Shown here: piece by piece, positions 38,655 through 47,504 of the stretch
Position numbering within the stretch: the stretch's first letter is position 1
Layout: each line of letters opens with the position of its first letter
Source: Nitrosospira multiformis
GTDB lineage: Bacteria > Pseudomonadota > Gammaproteobacteria > Burkholderiales > Nitrosomonadaceae
DNA length: 64,000 nt
Assembly: GCA_017306155.1 (NCBI GenBank)
Contig: JAFKJB010000007.1
Span: 62,001 to 126,000, forward strand
Reading direction: 5' to 3'
Made by a program: the position numbers and the translations under genes
Notes under the pieces: model-generated
The model's input: only the letters and a program-made list of their open reading frames with translations
What the model was told of the DNA's origin: nothing
Databases searched by the model: none

Positions 38655-39489
38655 CGCCTGAATGCGCATGCCGCGCCTGGATCAGTGCGATGCGCTGCAC
38701 TTCCCGCATCAACTGCTCGAGCGGAGGAATATTGAAATCACGCTCGAGCAAAGTCGGCACAACACTGTGCATGCCATAGGTCTGATCCAGCAGCGACCAT
38801 ACCGGATCGATTACATCGGCGCCGTGAGTGTCGATGATCAGATTCTCCGCCTCCTTATGATGCCCGGCCATGTGCATATACACGATGCGATCGGAAGGCA
38901 GAGTACGGATGAAGTCCACGGGATCGTAGTCGTGGTTAATACTGTTGACGTAAACGTTATTGACATCGAGATGAAGATCGCAGTCCGCCTCCAGCAGCAC
39001 AGCCTGGATAAAGTCCAATTCACTCATCTCGGTGGCAGGCGAAGCGACATAAAACGATGCATTTTCCAACGCGATACGCTGCCCGAGAATATCCTGTGTA
39101 CGGCGAACGCGTTCAGCGACATATTTTACCGCTTCCTCCGTAAAAGGGATCGGGAGCAGATCGTACAGATGACCATCGTCAGAGCAATAGGAAAGATGTT
39201 CCGTATAAAGAAGTATCCGGTGCTGATCGAGGAAATGGCGGATCTTTTGCAACAGCATTTCATCCAGCGGAGCGGGACCGCCGATTGAAAGAGAAAGACC
39301 ATGGCAGACAAAAGGATAGCGCTCAGTAAAAAAGCACAGATCCCGTGCCGCACCTCCGCCAAGATCGATCCAGTTCTCGGGAGCGATTTCAAAAAAATCG
39401 ATGGCGTCGGGGACGCCGCTTTTCAGCGCAGGAATGAGCTCCCGCCGGAAGCCCAGCCCCACGCGGGCGAAGCGTGGGAACTGTTGCAT
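38635..39489 (-). CDS. DUF692 multinuclear non-heme iron oxygenase (BufB/MbnB-like)
   Basis: A 284-residue TIM-barrel enzyme of the MNIO family. The expected metal ligands are visible: His63 (CHGLSLSIGG), Glu97-His98 (YTEHLSY), Glu142-Asn143 (LENAS), Asp175 and Asn177 (LHLDVNNVYVN), His206 and His210 (MHMAGHH), Asp220 and His222 (DTHG) and Glu249 (LLERD). Family members modify cysteines of ribosomal precursors to oxazolone-thioamide, thiooxazole or related groups, often for copper binding or resistance. The gene starts five bases after the EF-hand protein gene and overlaps the DUF2063 gene. Confidence 0.95.
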   Translation of the reverse strand: MQQFPRFARVGLGFRRELIPALKSGVPDAIDFFEIAPENWIDLGGGAARDLCFFTERYPFVCHGLSLSIGGPAPLDEMLLQKIRHFLDQHRILLYTEHLSYCSDDGHLYDLLPIPFTEEAVKYVAERVRRTQDILGQRIALENASFYVASPATEMSELDFIQAVLLEADCDLHLDVNNVYVNSINHDYDPVDFIRTLPSDRIVYMHMAGHHKEAENLIIDTHGADVIDPVWSLLDQTYGMHSVVPTLLERDFNIPPLEQLMREVQRIALIQARHAHSGDVCPAS

Positions 39490-39494
39490 ATCAG

Positions 39495-39911
39495 TTATTT
39501 CTTCATCTGGCCATGAGGTGCTGCCGTTGCGCCCCCGGACTTGCTTTTTGCAAAGCTGTCCGCTTCCGCCGGGTCGACGACTCCATCCTTGTTTGCGTCA
39601 ATCTTGTCGAAGATGCCTTCGTGATGCTTGATAAATTCTTCCTTGGTCACTTTATTGTCTTTATTCTTGTCCGCCAGCGACATGCCGCAATTTCCCTCCG
39701 CCGCTTTTGCGCCTGATCCATATTTGTTTGGATCCACTCTGTCGGCGTAAGCCACTACATAACGCTCGTTTAACGACTGCATGACGAAAGGATTGCTTGC
39801 CTTGCTGTCCGCCTCACTGTCGCCCGCGAAAACAATGGGAGAGGCGCTGAGGCCGGTAGCAAGGACCGACCCTATGACTGCAGAAATCCTGGATTTTTTT
39901 TTGTCTTGCAC
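39495..39911 (-). CDS. Secreted EF-hand protein with EGNCG motif, probable MNIO substrate
   Basis: A 138-residue protein. GAGGAGA lies seven bases before a GTG start. A Sec signal peptide runs to about Ala29 (SASPIVFA). The mature part has one cysteine only, Cys75, inside EGNCG, the core motif modified in MNIO substrates such as HvfA. Two canonical EF-hand loops follow: residues 81-92 (DKNKDNKVTKEE) and 105-116 (DANKDGVVDPAE). The C-terminus is Lys/Gly/Ser-rich. Position directly before the DUF692 and DUF2063 genes makes it the likely precursor. Modification, metal and role are inferred; a plain calcium-binding protein is the alternative. Confidence 0.87.
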   Translation of the reverse strand: MQDKKKSRISAVIGSVLATGLSASPIVFAGDSEADSKASNPFVMQSLNERYVVAYADRVDPNKYGSGAKAAEGNCGMSLADKNKDNKVTKEEFIKHHEGIFDKIDANKDGVVDPAEADSFAKSKSGGATAAPHGQMKK

Positions 39912-40362
39912 AGTTAGTTCTCCTCAAATCTGGAAAAAATATTATGTCACAGTTTGGCAGGAACGGGAGCCGATTCCGCTGACCCTGGGGCGCGATCGGG
40001 AACAGGAAATTTTCCCGGAGAGGCTTGCAGCAAAATAATGCATTTATTTATTTCGGGGGTATTCAAGGACTGAAAATTCTGCAAGAATTCGTGCTGCCCC
40101 ATGTGCCCTCCTATATGTTCCACAGGAGTTGAACATGAAGAGGCTGCGATTTTGTCATGAACAGGAAGGAGGATGAGAGCCTGGTTCTTAAGCTAAACTG
40201 TAGGATTTCCGTTCCTGGCGAAACCTTGGCAAGTTTCTGCCAACCGCATTGCTCTCAGAGCGCATCAACTGAACCGGAGATGAGTTATCTGTATAATGGG
40301 TTGTTTTTAAATAGCAGTTGCATTGTTACACGTCACCCAGCAATGGAAAGGAAATACTGACT
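39912..40362. other. Divergent intergenic region between the MNIO operon and dksA
   Basis: This 451-base stretch must carry promoters for both directions. On the minus strand a CATAAT-like element lies about 30 bases before the GTG start of the EF-hand gene, but I cannot pair it with a good -35 box. On the plus strand no clear box is seen. Short frames here lack support. Confidence 0.4.
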
Positions 40363-40785
40363 ATGCCGCAAGAAATGTATAAACAAACCACTCCCTACAT
40401 ACCCTTGAAGGGAGAAAGCTACATGAGTTCCAAGCAGCTTATGCATTTCCGCAATATTCTGGAAGGCATCAAGTTTGAATTGGGACAGGATATCGATCGC
40501 ACGGTTCACACTATGCAGGACGAAGCCACAATATTTGCTGATCCTAACGACCGCGCCAGCCAGGAGTCGGACATGGCGCTCGAATTAAGAAACCGTGACC
40601 GTGAACGCAAGCTGATCAAGAAGATAGATGAAACGATCTCAAAAATAGATACCGGAGATTACGGTTATTGCGAAAGCTGTGGTGTGGAAATCGGTTTAAA
40701 GCGCCTTGAAGCCCGCCCCACCGCAACACTCTGCATCGACTGCAAGACCCTGGATGAAATAAGGGAAAAGCAAGTCGCGAAATAA
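40363..40785 (+). CDS. dksA: RNA polymerase-binding transcription factor DksA
   Basis: It binds the RNA polymerase secondary channel and works with ppGpp in the stringent response. The coiled-coil contains the acidic tip residues in [25 protein letters not shown], and the four-cysteine zinc finger is [10 protein letters not shown]...LCIDCK. ATG 40363 gives 140 residues, with AAGGA ten bases upstream; the longer frame from 40318 is unlikely. Two overlapping inverted repeats lie downstream. Confidence 0.95.
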   Translation: MPQEMYKQTTPYIPLKGESYMSSKQLMHFRNILEGIKFELGQDIDRTVHTMQDEATIFADPNDRASQESDMALELRNRDRERKLIKKIDETISKIDTGDYGYCESCGVEIGLKRLEARPTATLCIDCKTLDEIREKQVAK

Positions 40786-40841
40786 ACATCTATCTGCCTG
40801 CTTTTCACTCAGGTTCCGCAGGTAACGAAGTACTTCATTGT

Positions 40842-40889
40842 CTTTCTGGAATAAAAGTCCCGTTGAGAGGAGACTTTTATTCCGGAAAG
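40842..40889. terminator. Long inverted repeat downstream of dksA
   Basis: Two 18-base arms (40842-40859 and 40872-40889) match except for one T/G position, around a 12-base loop. It lies between convergent dksA and pnp and may stop both messages. There is no T-run, so this is not a classical intrinsic terminator. Its right arm overlaps the left arm of the next repeat. Confidence 0.5.
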
Positions 40890-40909
40890 TCAGTTAACTG
40901 AACTGACTT
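40887..40909. repeat. Second inverted repeat overlapping the first
   Basis: AAGTCAGTT and AACTGACTT are perfect nine-base arms around AACTG. It shares three bases with the previous hairpin, so the two structures compete. A-rich sequence follows on the plus strand. Confidence 0.45.
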
Positions 40910-41017
40910 CAAAAAACAAAAACCGAAAGAAACGGGAGACAGGGTATAGAGAGGAACCGCGTCGAGAAATTGGCGCAGCTCTGCTCCTTGTGGAAAATTC
41001 TTCTCTCTGTTCCGCCA

Positions 41018-43123
41018 TCAGGTGGTCGCGTTGTCGACCACATCGGCCGCAACCGCTTTCATGCTGAGACGCAACCTTCCCTTGTCGTCAGCTTCCAGCA
41101 CCTTTACCCGAACCATTTGTCCTTCCTTGAGGTGGTCACCAACATTGTTGACGCGCTCATTGGCGATTTGCGAGATATGCAGCAGGCCGTCCTTGCCCGG
41201 CAGGACGCTGACAATGGCGCCAAAATCCAGAAGCTTCAGCACTGTTCCGTCGTATACCCGCCCCACTTCAACCTCGGCCGTGATGTCTTCGATGCGCTTT
41301 CTCGCCAGTTCGCCACCCTCGGCGTTGACACATGCGATCATAACATTGCCATCGTCCGTAATATCGATGGTGGTGCCCGTCTCTTCAGTAAGCGCACGAA
41401 TCACTGCGCCCCCTTTCCCTATGACGTCACGTATTTTCTCGGGGTTGATTCTGATCTTGATGATGCGGGGAGCATGTTCCGAGATATCTTCGCGCCGGGC
41501 CGGCAATGCCTGCTTCATGATCGCGAGAATATGTATCCGTCCTTCCCTTGCCTGTACCAGGGCAGCATGCAGGATCTCTTTGGTGATCCCCTGAATCTTG
41601 ATATCCATCTGCAGGGCGGTAATGCCATTTTCGGTGCCCGCCACCTTGAAATCCATGTCGCCCAGGTGATCTTCATCACCCAGAATATCGCTGAGCACGG
41701 CAAACCGGTTGCCTTCCTTGATGAGTCCCATGGCAATACCCGCCACATGCCCCTTCAGGGGTACGCCGGCATCCATCAGGGCCAGGCAGCCGCCGCAAAC
41801 GGATGCCATGGAACTGGAGCCATTGGATTCGGTAATTTCAGAAACCACACGAAGCGAATAACCAAACTCTTCCGGGGAAGGCAGAACTGCAACCAGGGCG
41901 CGTTTTGCCAGCCGTCCATGCCCGATTTCACGCCGCTTGGGCGTTCCAACCCGTCCCGTCTCTCCGGTGGCATAGGGAGGCATGTTGTAGTGAAGCATGA
42001 AACGCTCGGAATAATCTCCCTGGAGAGCATCGATTTTCTGCTCATCGCGACCAGTCCCCAGCGTTGCGACTACCAGGGCCTGGGTTTCTCCGCGGGTAAA
42101 CAACGCTGAACCGTGGGTCCGCGGCAGGAGACCGGTTCGGACCGTTATTGGCCGGACGGTACGGGTATCGCGCCCATCGATGCGCGGTTCGCCATCCAGA
42201 ATCTGCGATCGCACGATTTGCGATTCCAGTGCAAAACAGGCCTCCTTCACTGCCTGCGCGTCAGGACCTTCCCCGTTCTCGACGCCGAGTTCGGTAAAGA
42301 CTCTTGTCCAGATGCTATCTATGGTCTCGGACCTTGCCTGCTTCTGCTTCTGGCGGAAAGCGGCACGCAAATCATTCTCGGCCAGTTCCGCAATTTTAAT
42401 GGCCAGCCCAGGGTCTCTTGCAGGCGGCTCCCAATCCCATGCGGTCGCGCCCGCCTCATCCGCCAGTTCATTGATGGCATCGATGGCAATCTGCATTTGC
42501 TGATGACCATAAACGATGGCGCCCAGCATGACATCCTCCGACAACTCCATTGCATCGGATTCCACCATCAGCACAGCCTGCCGGGTGCCAGCCACGACCA
42601 AATTCAGCTGTGTCTGCTTCAGGGTGCTGGTATCGGGATTCAGTACATACTCGCCATTGATGTAGCCAACCCGGGCCGCGCCAATAGGTCCGTTGAACGG
42701 GATGCCTGAGAGCACCAGCGCAGCAGATGCGCCCAGCATGGCTGGAATATCGGCATCTACTTCGTTATCGGAAGACAGGACGGTGGCTACCACCTGCACT
42801 TCGTTGTAGAAATTTTCAGGAAAAAGGGGACGGATCGGGCGATCGATCAGACGGGAGGTAAGAATTTCTTTTTCGGAGGGGCGACCTTCCCGTTTGAAAA
42901 AACTGCCGGGTATCCGGCCAGCCGCATAGCTCCTTTCCTGATAGTCCACCGTCAGGGGAAAGAAATCCTGCCCCTGCTTGGCACTTTTCGCACCTACGAC
43001 GGTAACCAGGACGACGGTATCGCCCATGCTGACCATAACGGCGGCATGGGCCTGCCTTGCTATTTCTCCGGTTTCGAATGTTAGTTGATGAGACCCGTAC
43101 GTAACACTTTTCTTGATTTTCAA
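41018..43123 (-). CDS. pnp: Polyribonucleotide nucleotidyltransferase (PNPase)
   Basis: A phosphorolytic 3'-5' exoribonuclease and degradosome partner. It has two RNase PH-like domains, then a KH domain ([20 protein letters not shown]) and an S1 domain ([29 protein letters not shown]). At 701 residues it is complete. The first codon is TTG at 43123; an in-frame TAA lies directly before it and no ATG or GTG fits the conserved N-terminus ([13 protein letters not shown]), so UUG initiation is well supported. AAGGG lies upstream. rpsO precedes it, as in many bacteria. Confidence 0.97.
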   Translation of the reverse strand: MKIKKSVTYGSHQLTFETGEIARQAHAAVMVSMGDTVVLVTVVGAKSAKQGQDFFPLTVDYQERSYAAGRIPGSFFKREGRPSEKEILTSRLIDRPIRPLFPENFYNEVQVVATVLSSDNEVDADIPAMLGASAALVLSGIPFNGPIGAARVGYINGEYVLNPDTSTLKQTQLNLVVAGTRQAVLMVESDAMELSEDVMLGAIVYGHQQMQIAIDAINELADEAGATAWDWEPPARDPGLAIKIAELAENDLRAAFRQKQKQARSETIDSIWTRVFTELGVENGEGPDAQAVKEACFALESQIVRSQILDGEPRIDGRDTRTVRPITVRTGLLPRTHGSALFTRGETQALVVATLGTGRDEQKIDALQGDYSERFMLHYNMPPYATGETGRVGTPKRREIGHGRLAKRALVAVLPSPEEFGYSLRVVSEITESNGSSSMASVCGGCLALMDAGVPLKGHVAGIAMGLIKEGNRFAVLSDILGDEDHLGDMDFKVAGTENGITALQMDIKIQGITKEILHAALVQAREGRIHILAIMKQALPARREDISEHAPRIIKIRINPEKIRDVIGKGGAVIRALTEETGTTIDITDDGNVMIACVNAEGGELARKRIEDITAEVEVGRVYDGTVLKLLDFGAIVSVLPGKDGLLHISQIANERVNNVGDHLKEGQMVRVKVLEADDKGRLRLSMKAVAADVVDNATT

Positions 43124-43267
43124 TTAACTGCCCTTTTCGATTAAATCATTCCGGTTTCGCTTCCAGGCACCATAGGCCGCAATCGCGCAACCGATACAAG
43201 CGGAATCCATTCCAAGCTCAAGGAAGCAATGGGTTATTCCGCTGCTATCTCAATCGGGGATTTATTT

Positions 43268-43537
43268 TTATTTACGCAGGCCGAGCCGTTCTATCAGCGC
43301 CCGATAGCTCTCCACACTGTTCTGCTTCAAATAATCGAGCAGCTTGCGCCGACGGCTTACCATCCGCAGCAAACCGCGGCGGGAGTGATGATCCTTGACA
43401 TGCGCTTTGAAATGACCGGCCAGGTCGTTGATACGGGCCGTCAGTAACGCCACCTGCACTTCGGGAGAACCCGTGTCTCCTGCAGCCCGTTGATAATCGC
43501 GCACCACCTGTGCTTTTTGATCGGTTGTGACTGCCAT
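43268..43537 (-). CDS. rpsO: 30S ribosomal protein S15
   Basis: An 89-residue primary 16S rRNA-binding protein. [17 protein letters not shown] and [29 protein letters not shown] are invariant family stretches. ATG 43537 is chosen; the frame runs four codons further upstream. It lies 144 bases before pnp in the same direction, the usual rpsO-pnp operon. Confidence 0.98.
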   Translation of the reverse strand: MAVTTDQKAQVVRDYQRAAGDTGSPEVQVALLTARINDLAGHFKAHVKDHHSRRGLLRMVSRRRKLLDYLKQNSVESYRALIERLGLRK

Positions 43538-43677
43538 GCTATTCTCCATTACGCCTGATGCGAAAGGGCGATATTTTACTCTTTAACAGGGTGAATTCTC
43601 AAGACATTATTGGATTTCAGTGCACCGGCAGGGCGTTGCCCATTCACTATGGGCAGTTTACACGCTGATCACACGCC

Positions 43678-44451
43678 TCAAGAGCGATCAGAACCAACGA
43701 CCTGATGCCTCGCGATACATCCGCCAGGCGAAGATGCTGGCGAATGAATGGCACGCATCTCCGCACCGGCATAACGTACCACCGTCGACAGGGTAGAGCG
43801 CGCAACACGCGCGTCCGATGCCAGCCGCAGCAGTGTGCCGAGAGTCAGCGAGCGCTTCAGTAGCAGCCCCAGCAAACGAACCAGGCGAGGACTTCCGTCC
43901 GGTCGTACTGCCTCTAGCAGAACACCGGGGGGGGAGAAATCGAGGGGGTCTGAAATAGCGCGTACCGCCATGAATGGCAAGCCGGCATTCGTGGCAACTT
44001 CTGCAACTGCGCCGCTTTCCATATCTACTGCGTTCGCACCGGTGGATTCAGCCAGGTTGCGTTTTGCAGAAGTGGAGGCAAGCACTTTGCTGCTGGCAGC
44101 CAGGATTCCGCCCGCCACATCCAGGTGACCGGGCAGGCATTGCTGCAAGCGAGCGCGCCAATTCAAATCAACCGGCAGGAGACAGTCGCCCGTATGGATC
44201 GACTCGGGCAGCATCAACGCTCCAGAATTCAGGCCGGACTGCAATGCGCCTGCAAAACCGAAGCTCATCAGCGCAGTGGCTCCTGCTGTCCTCAGTCCAG
44301 TTGCGGCTGCGCCGGCTGCCTCTGCTCCCATCCCACAAAGCCAGACAGCAGTGCCATTCCCGAGATCTGTCCTTTGATTGAAGAAGAGGCGCAATGGTGT
44401 TATGCAACGCGCCTCCACCCGCATGGCGACAATGATACCGACTCCCGTCAC
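43678..44451 (-). CDS. hpnG: Hopanoid-associated phosphorylase HpnG
   Basis: A nucleoside phosphorylase-family enzyme that removes adenine from adenosylhopane to give a ribosyl hopane. Family features are GVGIIVAMRVEARC at the start, LMSFGFAGAL and NAVDMESGAVAEVA (catalytic/substrate site). The longest frame begins at 44496; I chose GTG 44451 because it overlaps the shc TGA as GTGA and has GGAAG eight bases upstream, giving 257 residues. The tight link to shc supports the hopanoid role. Confidence 0.9.
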   Translation of the reverse strand: MTGVGIIVAMRVEARCITPLRLFFNQRTDLGNGTAVWLCGMGAEAAGAAATGLRTAGATALMSFGFAGALQSGLNSGALMLPESIHTGDCLLPVDLNWRARLQQCLPGHLDVAGGILAASSKVLASTSAKRNLAESTGANAVDMESGAVAEVATNAGLPFMAVRAISDPLDFSPPGVLLEAVRPDGSPRLVRLLGLLLKRSLTLGTLLRLASDARVARSTLSTVVRYAGAEMRAIHSPASSPGGCIARHQVVGSDRS

Positions 44452-46409
44452 GCAGGGAGCTTCCGGTTCAATGCATGAAATCGGGTCAATGCCCATACCG
44501 GGAAATATTTCGTATACCCGTAGTACTTGAGGTAGAAAACCCGCGGGAAGCCGGGAGCGGTAAACCAGGGCTCATGCCAGAGCCCGTCGCCGCCCTGCTC
44601 CCGCAACAGATACGCAATTCCCCGGTGAACCTCATGACTGCGCCATTCACCGGCCCCCATCAGGGCGAGCAGTGCCCACGCGGTATGAAAAGAAGTGCTG
44701 GTATGAAACTGGCCTGCCTGCTGGGGAGAAAGGTAGCTGTCGTTACTTTCTCCCCATCCGCCATCCTCCCGCTGCACGGATTTGAGCCAGTGCACCGCGC
44801 GCCGGATGGCAGGATGACCGATATCTATCCCGGCCAGACGGAAGGCCTCCAGCACGGACCACGTTCCATAGATATAATTGCTGCCCCAGCGGCCGAACCA
44901 GGCGCCGCTGGCTTCCTGTTCATTGAAAAGGTATGCCAGGCTTCGTTCCAGCGCCTGTTCATGCCTGGACTGGCCGTACAAGGCGAGAAAACCTGCACAA
45001 CGGGCCGAAACATCACTGGTCGGAGGATCAAGGAGCGCTCCATGATCGGCGAATGGAATCTCGTTGAGATAGTAATACGTATTGTCGCTGTCGAAAGCCG
45101 CAAACCCGCCATTGCTGGACTGCATCCCTGCCAGCCAGTCGGCAGCCCGGCTGATGCTTTCCTGATAAGCCTGGGGGTCGGCCTGATACAGTGCCCACGC
45201 CACCGCAGCCGTGTCGTCGAGATCGGGATAGTGGGGATTCGTGTACTGGAAGGCCCAGCCGCCTCCCGGCAATTCGGGATGATCTTCCTGCCAGTCCGCC
45301 GGCGCATCGAGCACCTGGTAGGGAACCAGCCAGTCGAGCGCTTTCCGGATGGGTTTCTGATCGACCTCCGTATCCTCCTGGAAGGCGAGACAAGTCAGGA
45401 CGGTATCCCATACCGGGGAGACACAGGGTTGGCACCAGGTACGCTCGCCTTCATCCACCAGCAGCAGGCGCAGCGCCTTGCGGCATTGCACCCGTGCGGG
45501 ATGATCATACGGGTATCCAAGCAATGCCAGAGCTTCGCTGGCATTCACCATGGCAGGAAAGATCGCCCCCAGACCTGAGTCGCCGTTGAGCCTTTCCACG
45601 ATCCAGCTTTCCGCCCGCCGCAGCGCTAATCGGCGCACCCCTTTGGGTATGAAGGGTTCGAGCAGGGAGAGAGTGCGCTCGATCAGCAGAAACACGCGAT
45701 TGAGTGCAGTACGTACCGGAAAATAATTCCGCTCCTCCTCCGGGGGTACCGTGAACAGTTCCTGGATGCCGACTTTGCGCGGATTCGCCGCGCGCGCCCT
45801 CAGGCTGCAAAGGATAGACAGCGGAACCATTACTGTCCGCGACCAGTATGCGACCTTGCTGGTATGAAATGGAAACCACTTGGGGAACAGTATGATTTCC
45901 ACCGGCACAAATGGCACCCCCCGCCAGGGAAGCTGGTCATACATGGCAAGCAGCAGGCGTGTAAATACATTGGCTCTCGCTGCGCCGCCATGCTTCAGAA
46001 TTGCTGCACGCGCACGCACCATGTGGGGCGCGTCAGGTGAGTCACCTGCAATCTTCAGAGCATAATAGGCCTTGACCGAACAACTCAAGTCGAACTCACC
46101 ACCGTAGTAGAGCGGCCAGCCTCCGTGCGCTGCATCCTGCTTTTCACGAATAAAGCGGGCAATCCTGACCTCCAGGCCCGGATCCACTTCATCCATGAAG
46201 TGCATCATCAGTATATACTCGGCGGGAATCGTGCAATCGGCCTCCAGTGGAAAGCACCAGTGGCCGTCTTCCTTCTGCTGAGCCAACAGCGCGTCGCGTG
46301 CCGCTTGCAGTCCCGCTCTCAGCATTTTTTCGTCCATTGCGGGAGTATTGTTTGAGCTCGAGGATTGAGCTTGCAACGAAGTTCTCGCCATACCTCCGAA
46401 TTTTTTCAT
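44448..46409 (-). CDS. shc: Squalene-hopene cyclase
   Basis: A 653-residue monotopic membrane enzyme that cyclises squalene to hopene and hopanol. The protonating DxDD motif is Asp396-Leu-Asp398-Asp399 in YPDLDDTAAVAW. Several QW repeats are visible (KEDGHWCFP, MQSSNGGFAAF, REDGGWGESND, QGGDGLWHEPW). The start is ATG 46409. It is translationally coupled to hpnG. Squalene synthesis genes (hpnCDE) are not in the window. Confidence 0.97.
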   Translation of the reverse strand: MKKFGGMARTSLQAQSSSSNNTPAMDEKMLRAGLQAARDALLAQQKEDGHWCFPLEADCTIPAEYILMMHFMDEVDPGLEVRIARFIREKQDAAHGGWPLYYGGEFDLSCSVKAYYALKIAGDSPDAPHMVRARAAILKHGGAARANVFTRLLLAMYDQLPWRGVPFVPVEIILFPKWFPFHTSKVAYWSRTVMVPLSILCSLRARAANPRKVGIQELFTVPPEEERNYFPVRTALNRVFLLIERTLSLLEPFIPKGVRRLALRRAESWIVERLNGDSGLGAIFPAMVNASEALALLGYPYDHPARVQCRKALRLLLVDEGERTWCQPCVSPVWDTVLTCLAFQEDTEVDQKPIRKALDWLVPYQVLDAPADWQEDHPELPGGGWAFQYTNPHYPDLDDTAAVAWALYQADPQAYQESISRAADWLAGMQSSNGGFAAFDSDNTYYYLNEIPFADHGALLDPPTSDVSARCAGFLALYGQSRHEQALERSLAYLFNEQEASGAWFGRWGSNYIYGTWSVLEAFRLAGIDIGHPAIRRAVHWLKSVQREDGGWGESNDSYLSPQQAGQFHTSTSFHTAWALLALMGAGEWRSHEVHRGIAYLLREQGGDGLWHEPWFTAPGFPRVFYLKYYGYTKYFPVWALTRFHALNRKLPA

Positions 46410-46610
46410 GTACTTTTACCTAGCGCCTCTTTAAAGTTTCAGAAAGAACACATTGCAGGATGTGAATGCAGCTATAAAAACCATTAAAAGCATGATTTTA
46501 CTCGATTCGGTCCCGAAATCGGTACATCGTCGAGATTCACGCAGGAATATTTACCGCAGATGCAGCGCCCGTTGGACGAATGTGGAAGCAGTTGAGATTT
46601 GATTAAAATC

Positions 46611-47381
46611 TCATTGCAATGGCTCGGACGTCGCCTCGTTCTGTACGGAATCCTCATCTGCGAATTCGTCCAGGCTCTCCGGCGGCGGGTCGCCATCATA
46701 GATCAAATGCTTGCGCTGCTGTAAAAACCCTTCTCGAACAAAAAGATAAGGATCCAGGGCGGCCTGATCCCGAATACGCATGGGACCGGACAACCGCGCC
46801 CGCTTGTCGATGATACTTAAAACCGTGATTGGAGCTACAACTGCGCTGCTGGCGACAGTACCCGCATAAAACAAAAGATTGCTGAAAACGCTCACAGGAA
46901 TGCCTGGCGCATCGCGATAGCTGCTGGGACCGAGCAGAGGGACAAAAAGATAGGAGCCGGTACCAACGCCCCAGACACCGAGTGTCTGCCCGAAATCTTC
47001 ATCATGCTGCGGCAACCCCATGGGGCCTGCCATGTCGAAGAGCCCACCCAGACCGATGGTCGAATTGACCGCAAAGCGCAGGGTGTCCTGGAATCCCTGC
47101 CGTACTTTACCTTGCAGGAAGTCATTCAGAATAACATTGGGATATGCAAGGTTGTCGTAGAAATTACCGATCGAGCGCTGCATGCGGTCTGGCACATGCT
47201 TTATATAAGCATCCGCAACCGGCGCCAGAACGGCGCGGTCCACCGTGTCGGTAAAATTGTAAAACTGTCGATTGGCTCTTTCATTCGGATCGATCGTGTC
47301 GATACTCGCATCGTTCTTATGCAGCGTCGAACAACCGGTAAACAGTGAGATGCATGCCAACAACAAGAAAGAAGTTCGCAT
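46611..47381 (-). CDS. mlaA: MlaA/VacJ-family outer-membrane lipoprotein
   Basis: A lipoprotein that in the Mla pathway removes phospholipids from the outer leaflet. The lipobox is SLFTGC; IDPNERANRQFYNFTDTVDRAV and GLGGLFDMAGPMGLPQHDEDFGQTLGVWG are strongly conserved. ATG 47381 has GGTGG six bases upstream and gives 256 residues; ATG 47393 is possible. The C-terminal acidic tail is variable. Here it lies next to hpnN and hpnM rather than a full mlaFEDCB operon, suggesting lipid/hopanoid trafficking. Confidence 0.92.
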   Translation of the reverse strand: MRTSFLLLACISLFTGCSTLHKNDASIDTIDPNERANRQFYNFTDTVDRAVLAPVADAYIKHVPDRMQRSIGNFYDNLAYPNVILNDFLQGKVRQGFQDTLRFAVNSTIGLGGLFDMAGPMGLPQHDEDFGQTLGVWGVGTGSYLFVPLLGPSSYRDAPGIPVSVFSNLLFYAGTVASSAVVAPITVLSIIDKRARLSGPMRIRDQAALDPYLFVREGFLQQRKHLIYDGDPPPESLDEFADEDSVQNEATSEPLQ

Positions 47382-47504
47382 ATTTGCCACCATCCATAAA
47401 GGGAAGGCTATGCCCCTGTTAATCTGTCCGTCAGAATCAGAATCCGCATGGAATGGGAATGTCCGCAAACCGCTACAGGTGCAAAGTATACAATTATTGC
47501 CGGG

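Noticed and set aside
40970-42109. 379-codon plus-strand open frame opposite pnp
   Set aside because: Antisense to conserved PNPase domains with no motif or ribosome-binding site.
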